Positions 1 to 9,382 of a stretch of DNA of 64,000 bases are shown here, in pieces; the stretch's first letter is position 1, and every line of letters starts with the position of its first letter. Made by a program: the position numbers and the translations under genes. The stretch is taken from positions 3,286,001-3,350,000 of the forward strand of contig NZ_CP010797.1 in the NCBI RefSeq assembly GCF_000954115.1. The letters are read 5' to 3'. The stretch is from Rhodococcus sp. B7740 (GTDB taxonomy: Bacteria > Actinomycetota > Actinomycetes > Mycobacteriales > Mycobacteriaceae). The notes under the pieces were generated by a model. The model was not told the origin of the DNA, did not search any database, and saw only the letters and a list, made by a program, of their open reading frames with translations.

Positions 1-43
1 ACGATGGTCTACGGTGTCGACATGCTGACAACACGCAGAAAGA

Positions 44-1531
44 ATGTCTCGGCCCACTGAGTACGACGACGCACCATCGAACGGTGCGCCCGATATCGTC
101 GCCATGACCGACCACATCGCCTCGGTGTACGCAGATGAAATCGCCGTCTATCAAGACGTGCTGCGGCACCTTGCCGTCGATCGCACTTCGCCCCACCCTC
201 GCCGGCCGATCGACGACCACCCGGTGGAAGGGCCCTCGCTCACCGTTCCAGGTCTGCGCATACACGTGCGGCACAGCTACCAGGACGCGGCCGATCTGGG
301 ATCGTTTCCGGCCGAATCGAATCCGCTCCTTCTACGCATCCACGTCCAAGGGTTCTCCGACGAATACCAGGACCGCAAAGCTGCAGGGTCCAATCTGGTG
401 GACTCGGTGACCGATCCGGAAAGCGAGGCCTGGACGCGTGCGCTCCTCGGCCAGCGGTGGGCCGACTATGCGTACGAATTGGTGCGCACTCCGAAACGAC
501 CGACGAATACGACGACGCGAATGTTGTTCGCACAGCGCGTCTATGCGCTGTTGCTCGATGCCCACGGCGAGCCGACACTTGCGCCCGACAATTTCGCTTT
601 CCAGCGGGTATGGAACGCGATCGATTCGGCCCGCAAGATCATCCCGACATCATCCACTGTGGCAGCGCACCTCAGGGCCGTGGGACCGTTCTTCGAGACC
701 GCAGACATCCGTGATCCGAACACAGAGGCCGACGGCGGGTGGCGTCTCGACATCACCGGTGACGACACAGAAAATCTCCCGACGCCGGCAGCCGCTACTG
801 CGCGAAATCTGATTCGGAGGGTGCGGGTTCGCGGACGAGTCGACAGCAGGTTTCGCCCCATCCGCGTCCATGTCGAGCAGGACCGGGCTCGCGTCTACTT
901 TCGTTGGGCGAAGAATCCGAATACATTTGCGATGACGTTGCGGCTTCCTCGATCCGAGGACGAGTTCTCCGGCCCTCCGCTGGATTCGCCCGATTCCATT
1001 GTCGCCATCTGCCTTTCGGACTGGCAGGAGGATCTGCGAACAGGCTTGCTGGTGTGGGGGCGACGCACACGGCGGGCCGACGGTGCCGTGCACATCTCGT
1101 GGCCGATCACCGAGATGACCGGCAGTCGACAACATCGGGTGGCAGCGGTACCGCGACACGACACCTCGGGTTCTCGGCTCGCCGGAGCAGGCTTGGACAT
1201 CGGCTCCGCCCGAGAAGCGTTGGAATCCGGTGCGCTCGCGTGCTGGCTGCAGGCGTATGTCGACAATCGCGAGGCGCGACCGTCCGTAGGACATGCCGCC
1301 GCGCGATGGATCGACGACACCACCGCGCGTATCGACGTACTCGAAGTGGTGTCGGGCACTCCGCAATCGGTGGCAACGCAGCTCGTGCACTCGATCACGC
1401 ACACCCTCGCCAACGCCGGCGCACGAGCAATCGAGTCGCGATTCTCGGACCGAAGTTTCGAGAAGTTCGGGTACGTGCCGAATCCGACAACTGGCCACGG
1501 CATGTACCTCGACGTCACCTCGATGCCGTGA
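44..1531 (+). CDS. Hypothetical protein, possible C-terminal acetyltransferase-like fold
   Basis: A 495-residue soluble protein that I do not recognise. No signal peptide or membrane segment is visible. The last 60 residues or so read like the end of a GNAT acetyltransferase: a helix rich in A and H, then a segment ending SFEKFGYVPN, like the final strand-loop of that fold. This is a weak resemblance only. The ATG at 44 follows a purine-rich AGAAAGA that could be a ribosome binding site. It converges on the flippase gene, with 70 featureless bases between. Function unassigned. Confidence 0.75.
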   Translation: MSRPTEYDDAPSNGAPDIVAMTDHIASVYADEIAVYQDVLRHLAVDRTSPHPRRPIDDHPVEGPSLTVPGLRIHVRHSYQDAADLGSFPAESNPLLLRIHVQGFSDEYQDRKAAGSNLVDSVTDPESEAWTRALLGQRWADYAYELVRTPKRPTNTTTRMLFAQRVYALLLDAHGEPTLAPDNFAFQRVWNAIDSARKIIPTSSTVAAHLRAVGPFFETADIRDPNTEADGGWRLDITGDDTENLPTPAAATARNLIRRVRVRGRVDSRFRPIRVHVEQDRARVYFRWAKNPNTFAMTLRLPRSEDEFSGPPLDSPDSIVAICLSDWQEDLRTGLLVWGRRTRRADGAVHISWPITEMTGSRQHRVAAVPRHDTSGSRLAGAGLDIGSAREALESGALACWLQAYVDNREARPSVGHAAARWIDDTTARIDVLEVVSGTPQSVATQLVHSITHTLANAGARAIESRFSDRSFEKFGYVPNPTTGHGMYLDVTSMP

Positions 1532-1601
1532 CAGTCCGCCACCGACCCCAGACCGTTGCCCGTTGTCGTCGTCCGGGTCGACTTCGAGATCCTCAGCGAG
1601 A

Positions 1602-2816
1602 TCAGGCCCGTCGCCGACTGATGTCCTTTCCCCACAGGGCGAGTCCGCACACCACCACCATCGTCACCGCAGCAGTGGCTGCGGCGACGGTGACGAATTG
1701 CGCGAGAGTCGACGCCACGAACAGCAACAGCAACACCTCTGCGGCCAGGGCGATCCAGGCAACGACGGCGAGGTGGGTGCGCTCACCTGCGATGGCCCAC
1801 AACAACGCGCTCTGCAGCACGGCCAGACACGCACCCTGCAGCACGAACAGCCAGACGTAGTTCTGCACACCGGAATACGTATCGCCCACCACCAACGGCA
1901 ACAGTGGAGACGCCAGTGCCCCGCCGATCACCAGAACCGTGCCGAGCCCCGCGACGACGGCCAGCGCCGAGCGCACCGCGGCAGCAGAATGCAGAGGGTT
2001 CGCCATCCGTGGGTACAGCACCACCCCGACGGCCTGCGGCAACCAGAACGCTGCCTTGGACGCAACGGCCCCGACGGCGTACAGCCCGGCCTCGTTGGAG
2101 CTGAGCAGCGTGCGCGCCAGCACCAGATCCAACGCGGACATCGCGATCAACACCAACTGCACCTGCGACGCCTGCAGTACGGCCAGCACGGTGACCTTGG
2201 TTTCCGACACCGAGTTCACCGGCACCCCGGCCGTCCATCGCGCACCGAGGGCAACCACGCCGATGCCCGCGGCCGTGGCGAGAAGAACCGAACCAGGACC
2301 ACCGCCGAGCACCAACACCAGCACGGCCGGAGCCACCTTGCCGAACCCGGCGGCGGCCAACACGATGCTCAGGGCTCCGAAACGGCCCCGTCCCTGCAGC
2401 AAACCCTGTTCGGCGGCCAACAGCACCAGAACCGGCGCAGCGATGACCGCCGACACGGTCGCCGCCATCGAGACGTCCATGGCCGCGGACAGTGCGGGTG
2501 ACAGTGCCAGAGCGAGCACCCCCACCACCGCCGCGCACCGATACCCCACCGTGCGTAGTTCACGAGAACTGCGCCCGCGCACCACCTCACGCGCGACGAC
2601 GGATTGCAACGCCAACGCCGGAACCGCGAGAACCAATTGCGCAGCAAGCAGACTCGCGAATTCTCCGTAACCCTCGACGCCGAGCATCCGGCTCGCCAGA
2701 ACCTGCAGCAGGTACGCCGCAACGTTCGCGAACATCGAACCGGCCGTCACCATCCCCATCCCGGCGACCGACGCACCCGCGGTGTGCTCTGCCTCGGACG
2801 AGGCACGGAAAGACAT
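1602..2816 (-). CDS. Polysaccharide flippase-like membrane protein
   Basis: About 404 residues made almost entirely of hydrophobic helices (roughly 12), starting with a GSMFANVAAYLLQVLASRML segment typical of the oligosaccharide flippase/MATE-like (Wzx, MviN) superfamily. Such proteins move lipid-linked sugars across the membrane. The neighbouring GT4 glycosyltransferase, membrane protein and methyltransferase support a role in envelope glycan or glycolipid assembly. I chose the ATG at 2816 rather than 2843: a TACCGT -10 element lies 6 bases upstream, which suits leaderless transcription, and this leaves room for the divergent gene at 2842. Substrate unknown. Confidence 0.8.
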   Translation of the reverse strand: MSFRASSEAEHTAGASVAGMGMVTAGSMFANVAAYLLQVLASRMLGVEGYGEFASLLAAQLVLAVPALALQSVVAREVVRGRSSRELRTVGYRCAAVVGVLALALSPALSAAMDVSMAATVSAVIAAPVLVLLAAEQGLLQGRGRFGALSIVLAAAGFGKVAPAVLVLVLGGGPGSVLLATAAGIGVVALGARWTAGVPVNSVSETKVTVLAVLQASQVQLVLIAMSALDLVLARTLLSSNEAGLYAVGAVASKAAFWLPQAVGVVLYPRMANPLHSAAAVRSALAVVAGLGTVLVIGGALASPLLPLVVGDTYSGVQNYVWLFVLQGACLAVLQSALLWAIAGERTHLAVVAWIALAAEVLLLLFVASTLAQFVTVAAATAAVTMVVVCGLALWGKDISRRRA

Positions 2817-2822
2817 GAGCCC

Positions 2823-2834
2823 ACGGTATAGGGT
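2823..2834. promoter_or_regulatory. Overlapping divergent -10 elements (leaderless pair)
   Basis: The 25-base gap between the divergent starts at 2816 (minus) and 2842 (plus) contains GGTATAGGGT. On the plus strand TAGGGT (2829-2834) is 7 bases from the ATG at 2842. On the minus strand TACCGT (2828-2823) is 6 bases from the ATG at 2816. Both fit the actinobacterial TANNNT -10 hexamer placed for leaderless mRNAs. No ribosome binding site fits in the gap. This is inference from sequence; no transcript data are available. Confidence 0.5.
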
Positions 2835-2841
2835 GCCGATC

Positions 2842-4578
2842 ATGGCGTGGTCGAGGTCGAGGTGGACACCGCCGCTGTACAGTCTGCTGCTCGCGATCGT
2901 GATCGTCGGCCCGCTGCTCGGCCCCGGCTATCTCCTGTTGCGCGACGCCGTCAGCACTCCCCGTTCCTACTTCACCGACTCCGCCTGGGGAATCGCCGAC
3001 GCCGCCGCGAGGGCAGTACCGCAGGACGCCGTTATCGCCACGCTGTCGACGGTGTTCGACGGTGGCCTCGTCGTCAAGACCATTCTGCTGCTGGCCCTGT
3101 GGCTGACCGGGTGGGGTGCCGCGGTCATGGCCCGAACAGTTCTGCCGACAGCCCCGCTACCCGCACTGCTCGTGGCATCGACGGTGGCCGTATGGAATCC
3201 GTACGTCGCCGAGCGGCTGCTGCAGGGACACTGGAGCCTGCTCGTCGGATACGCCGCCCTTCCGTGGACCGTGGTCGCTGCGCTCTCGGTCAGAGAGGGC
3301 CGTTCCTGGTGGGCGCTCGCAGCCTGTCTCGCCGCGGCAGGGCTCACCCCCACCGGCGCGTTGCTCGCCGCAACCATCGCCCTGGTGGTCCTCGCCCTCC
3401 CCGGGGGTGTCCGACGCGGCCTGCGCGTGGTCGGCGCCGTCGGGCTGGCGGCGGTGGCGTCGGCGCCGTGGCTGGTGGCGACGGCGGTGTCCGGCGGTGG
3501 CGTCGAGCAGGCGGACCCGGCGGGTTGGGCGGCGTTCGCAGCGCGGGCCGAGCCGGGTCTGGGCACCCTCGGCAGCCTCGCCGGTCTCGGTGGAATCTGG
3601 AATTCCGATGCTGTACCCGCTTCTCGCACAGGGCTTTTCGCGTTCGTGGGTACGGCGCTACTGCTGACCGTTGTCGCGTTCGGTGTGCGTCCGTTGCTCA
3701 GGCGTCGAAGAAATCCGGTGATCGTAGGGCTCGGTGTTGTTGCCGTGCTTGTCATCGCCGCCCCTGCGCTGGCAGCGACGGGACCTGGTCTGGCAGCGGC
3801 CAGGGCGCTCGGCGAGACGGTGCCCGGTGCCGGCCTGCTCCGCGACTCCCAGAAATGGGTGGCACTGGCCGTGCCGATCTACGTGTTGGCCGCGGCGGCC
3901 GCTTTCACTCCCCGGCATCGACCGAATCCGGTGCAACCAACCGCGCTGACCGCGGTCCAGCGCACCCGATTCGGCAGCGCCGTTGCAATCTCGGCCCTGC
4001 TGATCGCACTGCCCGACCTGGGCTGGGGCGTCGGGAACTCGATGCGACCCGTGGCGTATCCGGCGTCCTGGCAGGCGGTCGCAGCCGAATTGCAGGGCAG
4101 CGACGGCGATGTCGCGGTACTACCGGCCGGGATGTTCCGCCGCTTTCCCTACAGCGGGAGCGCTCCCGTTCTCGATCCCGCGCCGCGCATGCTGCCACTG
4201 GACGTACTGCAGACCGGCGAGCTCATCGTCGCGGGCGGCACGGTGCGGGGCGAGGGGGCGCGCGCGACGGAGGTCCAGAATGCCCTGCTCGCAGGTGAAC
4301 CCACGAACGTGATCGCAGAGCTGGGCGTCGGCTGGGTACTGGTGGAGAACACCACCCCCGGCGAACTCGGCCGGTCCGAGCAAACACTGGATGCGCTGGA
4401 CGTCGTGTATTCCGACGACCAACTCACGCTCTATCGGGTACCCGATCCCATGCCGACCGAGAGCCGGCAGGCAGCGGCCGTCGTCGTTGCCCACCTCGCC
4501 TGGGCAGTGCTACTTCTCGGGGGTCTAGCGGTAGGACTGCTGCGCCGAATCCGAGTGCTGCGCACCCACCAGACCTGA
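2842..4578 (+). CDS. Large integral membrane protein, Rv0226c-like
   Basis: A 578-residue protein with about 10-12 membrane helices and a C-terminal soluble part of about 170 residues before a last helix. From memory, size and gene neighbours match M. tuberculosis Rv0226c (about 576 residues), a conserved actinobacterial membrane protein of unproven function; GT-C or YfhO-like glycosyltransferase architecture is possible. The segment VWNPYVAERLLQGHWSLL is a loop characteristic of the family. I start it at ATG 2842, not at 2782, because the upstream bases belong to the divergent flippase gene. Its 3' end overlaps the convergent glycosyltransferase gene by 54 bases. Confidence 0.8.
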   Translation: MAWSRSRWTPPLYSLLLAIVIVGPLLGPGYLLLRDAVSTPRSYFTDSAWGIADAAARAVPQDAVIATLSTVFDGGLVVKTILLLALWLTGWGAAVMARTVLPTAPLPALLVASTVAVWNPYVAERLLQGHWSLLVGYAALPWTVVAALSVREGRSWWALAACLAAAGLTPTGALLAATIALVVLALPGGVRRGLRVVGAVGLAAVASAPWLVATAVSGGGVEQADPAGWAAFAARAEPGLGTLGSLAGLGGIWNSDAVPASRTGLFAFVGTALLLTVVAFGVRPLLRRRRNPVIVGLGVVAVLVIAAPALAATGPGLAAARALGETVPGAGLLRDSQKWVALAVPIYVLAAAAAFTPRHRPNPVQPTALTAVQRTRFGSAVAISALLIALPDLGWGVGNSMRPVAYPASWQAVAAELQGSDGDVAVLPAGMFRRFPYSGSAPVLDPAPRMLPLDVLQTGELIVAGGTVRGEGARATEVQNALLAGEPTNVIAELGVGWVLVENTTPGELGRSEQTLDALDVVYSDDQLTLYRVPDPMPTESRQAAAVVVAHLAWAVLLLGGLAVGLLRRIRVLRTHQT

Positions 4579-5757
4579 CGACCACGTGCCGCGCGTCGTC
4601 GCGTCGAGCACCGAGTAGACACCCTGCGCGCACTGCTCCCAGGAGAATTCGGCCGCGCGCACTCGGGCCTTCTCGCCCAGGCGAGTTCGGGCTTCGGTGT
4701 CCTGCAGCAGCTCCGACACGGCAGCGGTCAGGCCGGAGACGTCCCGGTCCTCCTCGGCATCGGAAAGCCCGCCCACCAGAACACCGGTGACGCCGTCGAT
4801 GATGGAATCGGTGAGCCCCTTGGAACTTCGGTAGCCGACGGTCGGCACGCCGTGCTGGGCTGCCTCGACGACCGCGAGACCCCAGCCCTCCTTGCGGGAG
4901 GGCATGATGTGCACCCAGGAGCGACCGAGCAGGGCGTGCTTGCGGTCCTCGTCGACGTGTCCGTGGAAGGTGACGTACTGCTCGATGCCCAGTTCTCCGA
5001 CGTAGTCGCGGAGGTTCTGTTCCCACCAGCCGCCACCGATGACGTCGAGGTGGATGTCGGGGATACGACCGCGCAGCGCGGCGACGACGTCGAGTGCGTC
5101 CTCGATCTGCTTGTGCGGAACCAGGCGGGACAGGACGGTCAGCGACGGATGTGCGGTGCGGGTGCTCTCGTCACCCTCGGGCACCGACTGCGGAATCTCG
5201 TCGGCTCCGTTGCGCACCACGGCGATGCGCTCGCGGTCGACGCCCAGTGCGACCAGTTCGTCCGCGGACGGCAACGACACCGTCAGGTACTGATTGCGGC
5301 GGTGGACCCTCGGCGACACCGTCGATTCGAGCCACCAGCCGAGCTTGGCCATCATCGGCCCCGCGACCGGCCACTGCTCGCGGTGGCAGTGGTGCACCAG
5401 CAACGTCACCGGAACGCCGAGCGCCGCCCGTGAGAAGAAGGGAATGCCGTTCTGGGTGTCGATCACCGCGTCGGGTGCGATGCCCTTGAGCGGGCCGAAA
5501 CCGAGCCGTCCGGCTGCGATGGCGGCCAGTGCGCGGGGATACACCGACAGGCGTCCACCGCCGCGACTGATGCGGATGCCGTCGACGATTTCCTCTGCGG
5601 GAGCTCCGGGGTACGACGCAGTCCTCAGCGTGACGCGGACGCCGCGTCGAGCCAGACCCGCGCCCACCTGCTCGAGGTAACGCTCGCTGCCGCCGCCCTG
5701 CGGGTGCCCGGTATCGCGCCAGCACAGCAACAGAACCTCGCGCACAGCTCGCTTCAC
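4525..5757 (-). CDS. GT4-family glycosyltransferase, Rv0225-like
   Basis: A 410-residue GT-B fold glycosyltransferase. The N-terminal GGGSERYLEQVGAGLARRG is the glycine-rich acceptor-side loop of the GT4 family. The C-terminal half has the donor-binding pattern SRKEGWGLAVVEAAQHGVPTV with the conserved E-x7-E spacing. It is expected to transfer a sugar from a nucleotide-sugar donor to an envelope acceptor. The open frame reaches 5928, but homology-like sequence begins at VKRAVREVLLLCW, so I use the GTG at 5757. Neighbouring membrane protein and methyltransferase match the Rv0224c-Rv0226c set from memory. Exact substrate unknown. Confidence 0.85.
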   Translation of the reverse strand: MKRAVREVLLLCWRDTGHPQGGGSERYLEQVGAGLARRGVRVTLRTASYPGAPAEEIVDGIRISRGGGRLSVYPRALAAIAAGRLGFGPLKGIAPDAVIDTQNGIPFFSRAALGVPVTLLVHHCHREQWPVAGPMMAKLGWWLESTVSPRVHRRNQYLTVSLPSADELVALGVDRERIAVVRNGADEIPQSVPEGDESTRTAHPSLTVLSRLVPHKQIEDALDVVAALRGRIPDIHLDVIGGGWWEQNLRDYVGELGIEQYVTFHGHVDEDRKHALLGRSWVHIMPSRKEGWGLAVVEAAQHGVPTVGYRSSKGLTDSIIDGVTGVLVGGLSDAEEDRDVSGLTAAVSELLQDTEARTRLGEKARVRAAEFSWEQCAQGVYSVLDATTRGTWSSGLVGAQHSDSAQQSYR

Positions 5758-5813
5758 CCAATTTCCGCATGCTCGTCTCGACCGCAGTCGATTACCGCTG
5801 CCACAGTAACCGC

Positions 5814-5819
5814 TAGGGT
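5814..5819 (+). promoter_or_regulatory. Putative leaderless -10 for the methyltransferase
   Basis: TAGGGT lies 8 bases upstream of the GTG start at 5828, in the 70-base divergent gap. It matches TANNNT, and no Shine-Dalgarno sequence is visible before the GTG. Confidence 0.4.
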
Positions 5820-5827
5820 TCGTTTTC

Positions 5828-6598
5828 GTGACTTCCGCCGTGACACGTCTGTTCGCCTCTCGCGCGACACTGCGCCGCTCGGTGAGTCTGCTGAAGGACT
5901 TCGGGCACGAGCAGAGTGCTCCCGACATCTTCTACGGCGCGCTCGCTCGCGACTCCGTGGAGCTGATCGGCGATCTGTATCGGGGCCTGACCGGCACCGA
6001 CATGTCCGCGGCGACCGTACTGGACGTGGGCGGTGGACCCGGATACTTCGCCGAGGTCTTCGGTGCGAGCTGCGCGCGCTACCTGCCCGTCGAGCCCGAC
6101 GCGTCCGAGATGCACGCAGCGGGACTGCAGATACCCGGCTCGGTACGCGGCTCCGGGATGGCGCTGCCGTTTCGTGACGACAGCGTCGACATCTGCTTCT
6201 CGTCCAACGTCGCCGAACACGTCCGCGAGCCGTGGACCATGGCCGAGGAAATGCTGCGAGTCACCAAGCCCGGCGGGTTGACCGTGCTCTCGTACACCAT
6301 CTGGTTCGGTCCGTTCGGCGGCCACGAGACCCGACCCTGGCACTACCTCGGCGGCGAATACGCAGCCCGCCGCTATGCCCGCACCACCGGTCACGAACCG
6401 AAGAATCGATTCGGCGAATCACTGTTCGACATCAGTGCGGCAGACGGATTACGTTGGGCGCGAAGCACACCCAACGCAACACTGCTGGCCGCATTCCCGC
6501 GCTACCATCCCCGCTGGGCCTGGTGGATGATGCGAGTACCCGTACTCCGAGAGTTCCTGGGCAGCAACCTCGTCCTCGTCCTGACACCGAACACATAA
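5828..6598 (+). CDS. Class I SAM-dependent methyltransferase, Rv0224c-like
   Basis: 256 residues. Motif I is VLDVGGGPGYFAEVF (SAM-binding glycine loop). Further on come VEPDASEM (acidic residue for the ribose) and the motif IV region VDICFSSNVAEHV, followed by KPGGLTVLSYT. This is the Methyltransf_11-type arrangement. The acceptor is unknown; divergent transcription from the GT4 gene suggests a glycan or lipid substrate. GTG start at 5828, probably leaderless. Its stop codon TAA forms the first bases of the -10 element of the next gene. Confidence 0.85.
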   Translation: MTSAVTRLFASRATLRRSVSLLKDFGHEQSAPDIFYGALARDSVELIGDLYRGLTGTDMSAATVLDVGGGPGYFAEVFGASCARYLPVEPDASEMHAAGLQIPGSVRGSGMALPFRDDSVDICFSSNVAEHVREPWTMAEEMLRVTKPGGLTVLSYTIWFGPFGGHETRPWHYLGGEYAARRYARTTGHEPKNRFGESLFDISAADGLRWARSTPNATLLAAFPRYHPRWAWWMMRVPVLREFLGSNLVLVLTPNT

Positions 6599-6601
6599 TC
6601 T
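6596..6601 (+). promoter_or_regulatory. Putative -10 overlapping the upstream stop codon
   Basis: TAATCT lies exactly 6 bases before the ATG at 6608. Its first three bases are the TAA stop of the methyltransferase gene. No ribosome binding site precedes the ATG, so a leaderless transcript for the ROK gene is inferred. Confidence 0.45.
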
Positions 6602-6607
6602 GGACCG

Positions 6608-7486
6608 ATGACGGCACTCGCGCTCGACATCGGCGGCACCAAGATGACAGCGGCACTCGTCGGCGACGACGGGCGGCCACAGAATCCGGTGACGGTGCCG
6701 ACTCCCGAGTCCGGGGTGTGGAAGGCGTGCGTGTCGTTGCTTCGGAAAATGGCTCCCGGACAGCACATCGACCGCATCGGCGTCGCCTGCTCCGGTCCGG
6801 TGAACCTCGAGACAGGGTCGGTCGCACCGATCAACATCGACGAGTGGAAGAACGGTTTCGGTCTGCGCGATCACATCGCCGTGGTCTTCCCCGAGTCCGA
6901 CATCCGCCTCGCGATGGACGGCAGCGCAGCGGCACTCGGCGAGCACCGCTACGGTGCGGCCGTAGGTGTGCCGGATGTGCTGAGTCTGGTGGTGTCGACC
7001 GGGATCGGCGGTGGGTTGGTGCTGGGCGGGAAGATCGTCGCCGGTGCCAGCGGCAACGCGGGCCACATCGGCCACATCGTCGTTCCCGGTTCGACGACGC
7101 CCTGCGCGTGCGGCGGAATCGGCTGCGTGGAAACCGTCGCGAGTGGGCCTTCGGCGGTGCGGTGGGCGCGTGAGCTGGGTTGGACCGGCAGCAGCGGAAC
7201 CGAATTGGCCGCCGACGCCGCCGCCGGGGAGCCGATCGCCATCACCTCGTTGCAGCGTGCCGGGGTGGCGCTGGGCCAGGCGATCGCGTCGGCCGTCGCC
7301 CTGGTGGACGTTCGAATGGTGGTGATCGGTGGTGGCTTCGCCCAAGCCGGCCCGCCGCTGTGGAATCCGATTCAGGAGTCGATCGCGCTGCACACACGCC
7401 TGAAGTTCCTCGACGGCCTGCAGGTGGTGCCTGCTGCGTTGGGTGGCCTCGGCACCCTGGCCGGGGCGGCCGCGCTCACTGCCTGA
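6608..7486 (+). CDS. ROK-family sugar kinase (glucokinase-like)
   Basis: 292 residues with the full ROK signature: phosphate-1 loop DIGGTKMTAALV at the N-terminus, the glycine-rich STGIGGGLVLGGKI near residue 140, and the zinc motif CACGGIGCVE (CxCGxxGCxE) near residue 160. Proteins with these motifs phosphorylate hexoses or N-acetylhexosamines with ATP. No DNA-binding domain is attached, so it is a kinase rather than a NagC/XylR-type repressor. Specificity cannot be read from the sequence. It ends at a strong hairpin shared with the convergent PEP carboxykinase gene. Confidence 0.88.
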   Translation: MTALALDIGGTKMTAALVGDDGRPQNPVTVPTPESGVWKACVSLLRKMAPGQHIDRIGVACSGPVNLETGSVAPINIDEWKNGFGLRDHIAVVFPESDIRLAMDGSAAALGEHRYGAAVGVPDVLSLVVSTGIGGGLVLGGKIVAGASGNAGHIGHIVVPGSTTPCACGGIGCVETVASGPSAVRWARELGWTGSSGTELAADAAAGEPIAITSLQRAGVALGQAIASAVALVDVRMVVIGGGFAQAGPPLWNPIQESIALHTRLKFLDGLQVVPAALGGLGTLAGAAALTA

Positions 7487-7505
7487 GCGTCCATATCCAC
7501 ACAGC

Positions 7506-7541
7506 CAGAACGGGACCCACCCCTCGGTGAGTCCCGTTCTG
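7506..7541. terminator. Bidirectional hairpin terminator
   Basis: An 11-bp perfect stem (CAGAACGGGAC / GTCCCGTTCTG) with a 14-base loop sits between the convergent ROK and PEP carboxykinase stops. There is no clear T-run on either strand. It would serve both genes. Confidence 0.7.
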
Positions 7542-7552
7542 TGTCGTGAATA

Positions 7553-9382
7553 CTACGCGCCCAGGCGCTGCTTGAGGGCGTCGAATTCGTCCTGAATTCC
7601 GGTGGGCAGTTTCTCGCCGACGAAGTCGAACCACTCCTGGATCAGCGGGATTTCGGCCTTCCACTCGTCGGAGTTGACCGCGAGTGCCTCGGCCACGTCC
7701 TCGACGGTGGTGTCGAGTCCGTCGATGTCGAGCGCCTCGGCGGTGGGGACCACACCGATCGGCGTCTCGATGCCGGCGGCCTTGTGCTCGATGCGCTCGA
7801 CGATCCACTTGAGCACACGCGAGTTCTCACCGAATCCGGGCCACAGGAAGCGCTTGTCCTCGCCGCGGCGGAACCAGTTGACGTAGAACACCTTCGGCAG
7901 CTTCGACTCGTCGGCATTCTTGCCCAGGTCGATCCAGTGCTGGAAGTAGTCGCCCACGTTGTAGCCGAGGAACGGCAGCATGGCCATCGGGTCGCGTCGG
8001 ACGGTTCCGACGGTGCCCTCGGCGGCAGCGGTCTGCTCGGAGCCGACGGTGGCTCCCATGAACACGCCGTGCTGCCAGTCGCGAGCCTCGGTCACCAACG
8101 GAACGGTGGTCTTGCGACGTCCACCGAAGAGGATCGCCGAGATCGGGACACCCTTGGGGTCGTCCCACTCGGGAGCCATCGACGGGCACTGAGCCATCGG
8201 CACGCAGTAGCGCGAGTTCGGGTGCGCGGCATCGGTTCCGGACTCGGGGGTCCAGTCGTTGCCCTTCCAGTCGATCAGGTGATCGGGCTTGCCTTCGAGG
8301 CCCTCCCACCACACGTCGCCGTCGTCGGTCATGCCGACGTTGGTGAACACCGAGTTGCCCTGATCGATGGTCTTCATCGCGTTGGGGTTGGAATCCCAGT
8401 TGGTACCCGGTGCGACACCGAAGAAGCCGTATTCGGGATTGACAGCGTAGAGGCGGCCGTCCTCACCGAAACGCATCCACGCGATGTCGTCACCGATGGT
8501 CTCGGCACGCCAACCCGGGATGGTGGGCTGGATCATCGCGAGGTTGGTCTTGCCGCACGCGGACGGGAACGCCGCGGCGATGTAGTACGCCTTGTCCTCG
8601 GGGGAGATCAGCTTGAGGATCAGCATGTGCTCGGCGAGCCAGCCCTCGTCGTGGGCCATGGCCGAGGCGATGCGCAGCGAGTAGCACTTCTTGCCGAGCA
8701 GGGCGTTGCCGCCGTAGCCGGATCCGTAGCTCCAGATCTCGCGATCCTCGGGGAAATGCGTGATGTATTTGGTGTCGTTGCACGGCCACGGCACATCCGC
8801 CTGGCCCTCGGCGAGCGGAGCGCCGAGCGAGTGCAGCGCCTTGACGTAGAACCCGTCGTCACCGATCTTGTCGAGTGCGGCCTGGCCCATGCGGGTCATC
8901 ACGCGCATCGAGACGACGACGTACTCCGAGTCGGTGAGCTCGACGCCCAACTTGGGGTCGGCCGCGTCGAGAGGGCCCATGCAGAACGGCACCACGTACA
9001 TGGTGCGTCCGCGCATGCAGCCGCGGTAGAGATCGGACATCAGCGTCCGCATCTCGGCGGGGTCCATCCAGTTGTTGGTGGGACCGGCGTCGATCTCCTC
9101 CTTGGAACAGATGTACGTACGCGACTCGACGCGAGCGACGTCCGACGGATCGGAGTTGCCGAGGAACGAGTTGGGCTTCTTCTCGTCGTTGAGACGAGTG
9201 AAGGTGCCTGCCTCGACCAGCTTGGTGGTCAGGCGCTCCCATTCGGCGTCGGATCCGTCAGCGAACACCACGGATTCCGGTTCGGTCAGTTCGGCTACCT
9301 GGGCAACCCAGGCGAGCAGTTCTTTGTGTCGAGTCGGCACGTTGTCGGTGCCGCTCAAACCGGGAATGGTGGCTGAGGTCAT
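7553..9382 (-). CDS. pckG: Phosphoenolpyruvate carboxykinase (GTP)
   Basis: 609 residues, the usual length for the GTP-dependent family. The P-loop with its reactive cysteine, [13 protein letters not shown], is clear, as are [11 protein letters not shown] and the C-terminal [25 protein letters not shown] segment. It interconverts oxaloacetate and PEP using GTP/GDP and Mn2+, linking the TCA cycle to gluconeogenesis. A good ribosome binding site (AGGAG, minus strand) precedes the ATG. From memory this corresponds to M. tuberculosis Rv0211 (pckA) and sits beside the same neighbours. Confidence 0.97.
   Translation of the reverse strand: MTSATIPGLSGTDNVPTRHKELLAWVAQVAELTEPESVVFADGSDAEWERLTTKLVEAGTFTRLNDEKKPNSFLGNSDPSDVARVESRTYICSKEEIDAGPTNNWMDPAEMRTLMSDLYRGCMRGRTMYVVPFCMGPLDAADPKLGVELTDSEYVVVSMRVMTRMGQAALDKIGDDGFYVKALHSLGAPLAEGQADVPWPCNDTKYITHFPEDREIWSYGSGYGGNALLGKKCYSLRIASAMAHDEGWLAEHMLILKLISPEDKAYYIAAAFPSACGKTNLAMIQPTIPGWRAETIGDDIAWMRFGEDGRLYAVNPEYGFFGVAPGTNWDSNPNAMKTIDQGNSVFTNVGMTDDGDVWWEGLEGKPDHLIDWKGNDWTPESGTDAAHPNSRYCVPMAQCPSMAPEWDDPKGVPISAILFGGRRKTTVPLVTEARDWQHGVFMGATVGSEQTAAAEGTVGTVRRDPMAMLPFLGYNVGDYFQHWIDLGKNADESKLPKVFYVNWFRRGEDKRFLWPGFGENSRVLKWIVERIEHKAAGIETPIGVVPTAEALDIDGLDTTVEDVAEALAVNSDEWKAEIPLIQEWFDFVGEKLPTGIQDEFDALKQRLGA

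Noticed and set aside
7784-9376. 530-codon plus-strand frame opposite pckG
   Set aside because: Exact complement of the PEP carboxykinase gene, with no ribosome binding site or family features.
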